From Planctomycetes bacterium UBA1135 (GTDB lineage: Bacteria; Planctomycetota; UBA1135), in NCBI GenBank assembly GCA_002311925.1, contig DCAK01000108.1:1-13592 (forward strand): a DNA stretch of 13,592 nt. Reading direction: 5' to 3'. Shown here one piece after another: positions 13,351 to 13,592 of this stretch. A program made the position numbers and the translations under genes. Position 1 is the stretch's first letter, and every line of letters starts with the position of its first letter. The notes below the pieces were generated by a model that searched no databases, was not told the DNA's origin, and worked only from the letters and a program-made list of their open reading frames with translations.

Positions 13351-13592
13351 AGGTCGATCGGCTCCACTTCCTCCAGACCCGGAGGAAGAATGCCGTGGCG
13401 GGCCGAAACCGAGGTGGCGATGCCGCCGCGAACCTCGAAATCCCCCCGCACCTCCATCCAGATTGGATCCAAGGTCTCGGCCAGGTCGGTGAGCATGCGA
13501 TTGACAACATCCTCGTGAAAGACGCCCTCATCCCGGTAAGACCATAGATAGAGCTTCAAGGATTTCAATTCCAGGCATCTCGGCCCGGGCAC
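13347..13592 (-). CDS. queF: QueF, NADPH-dependent preQ0 reductase, C-terminal part (5' end outside window)
   Basis: The last 81 or so codons of queF, whose product reduces 7-cyano-7-deazaguanine (preQ0) to preQ1 in queuosine tRNA modification. Seen: the NADPH-binding family motif ELKSLKLY, the substrate-binding FHE of DEGVFHEDVVNRML, then GDFEVRGGIATSV, the conserved core end. The catalytic Cys and Asp lie upstream, beyond base 13592. The layout matches the short single-domain (Bacillus-type) enzyme rather than the longer E. coli type, judging from how soon the protein ends after RGGI; this is an inference from a fragment. The codon at the window edge is GTG but need not be a start. The TAG stop shares CTAA with the TAA of the convergent toroid gene. 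Confidence 0.9.
   Translation of the reverse strand: MPGPRCLELKSLKLYLWSYRDEGVFHEDVVNRMLTDLAETLDPIWMEVRGDFEVRGGIATSVSARHGILPPGLEEVEPIDL

Noticed and set aside
1..13592. CRISPR arrays, tRNA or rRNA genes, insertion sequences, integrase or attachment sites
   Set aside because: I saw no regularly spaced repeats, no tRNA-like cloverleaf, no transposase or recombinase motifs and no terminal inverted repeats with target duplications.

Overview
The window is a gene-dense, GC-rich stretch of bacterial chromosome holding eleven protein genes. Two of them run off the ends. There is no RNA gene, mobile element or CRISPR array, and no gene-free stretch over about 140 bases. A lipid A gene (lpxB) marks a Gram-negative, LPS-type envelope. 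A secreted NPCBM-domain protein, a secreted HExxH protein of the DUF1570 type, a secreted squalene-cyclase-like repeat protein and the near absence of Shine-Dalgarno sequences together suggest a planctomycete or a related PVC-group bacterium. That placement is an inference from gene content, not proof.

Layout. 1-576 (+): the C-terminal part of a GGDEF diguanylate cyclase. 550-1734 (-): a secreted NPCBM-domain protein. 1735-1870: the divergent control region of the chaperone cluster, with an intrinsic-terminator-like hairpin and no CIRCE operator. 1871-6753 (+): a protein-folding operon, groEL1-groEL2-dnaJ-grpE, with no groES, dnaK or hrcA inside the window. 6798-8453 (+): a secreted putative zinc peptidase. 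8450-9124 (-): a small RIO/Kdo-kinase-like protein. 9134-10447 (+): lpxB, divergent from the kinase gene with only 9 bp between the start codons. 10444-11100 and 11097-11711 (-): a translationally coupled pair, a CxxC lipoprotein followed by an iodotyrosine-deiodinase-like flavoprotein. 11770-13350 (+): a secreted alpha/alpha-toroid repeat protein. 13347-13592 (-): the C-terminal part of queF (queuosine synthesis).

How they work together. GroEL1 and GroEL2 are both full length with the ATPase residues intact. GroEL2 keeps the standard apical binding surface, while GroEL1 has changes there (Phe199, Asn203, Leu264 in E. coli numbering) that suggest a different client set or weaker GroES contact. 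DnaJ and GrpE are complete and would serve a DnaK encoded elsewhere. The other genes look like independent housekeeping or envelope functions.

The most notable points are the diverged tandem GroELs without GroES and without Gly-Met tails, the deiodinase homologue that keeps the halotyrosine-binding Glu/Tyr/Lys triad at exact spacing, and the compact architecture. All four convergent gene pairs overlap, three of them by exactly 4 bp through a shared CTAR stop. I found no clearly new defence or mobile system.
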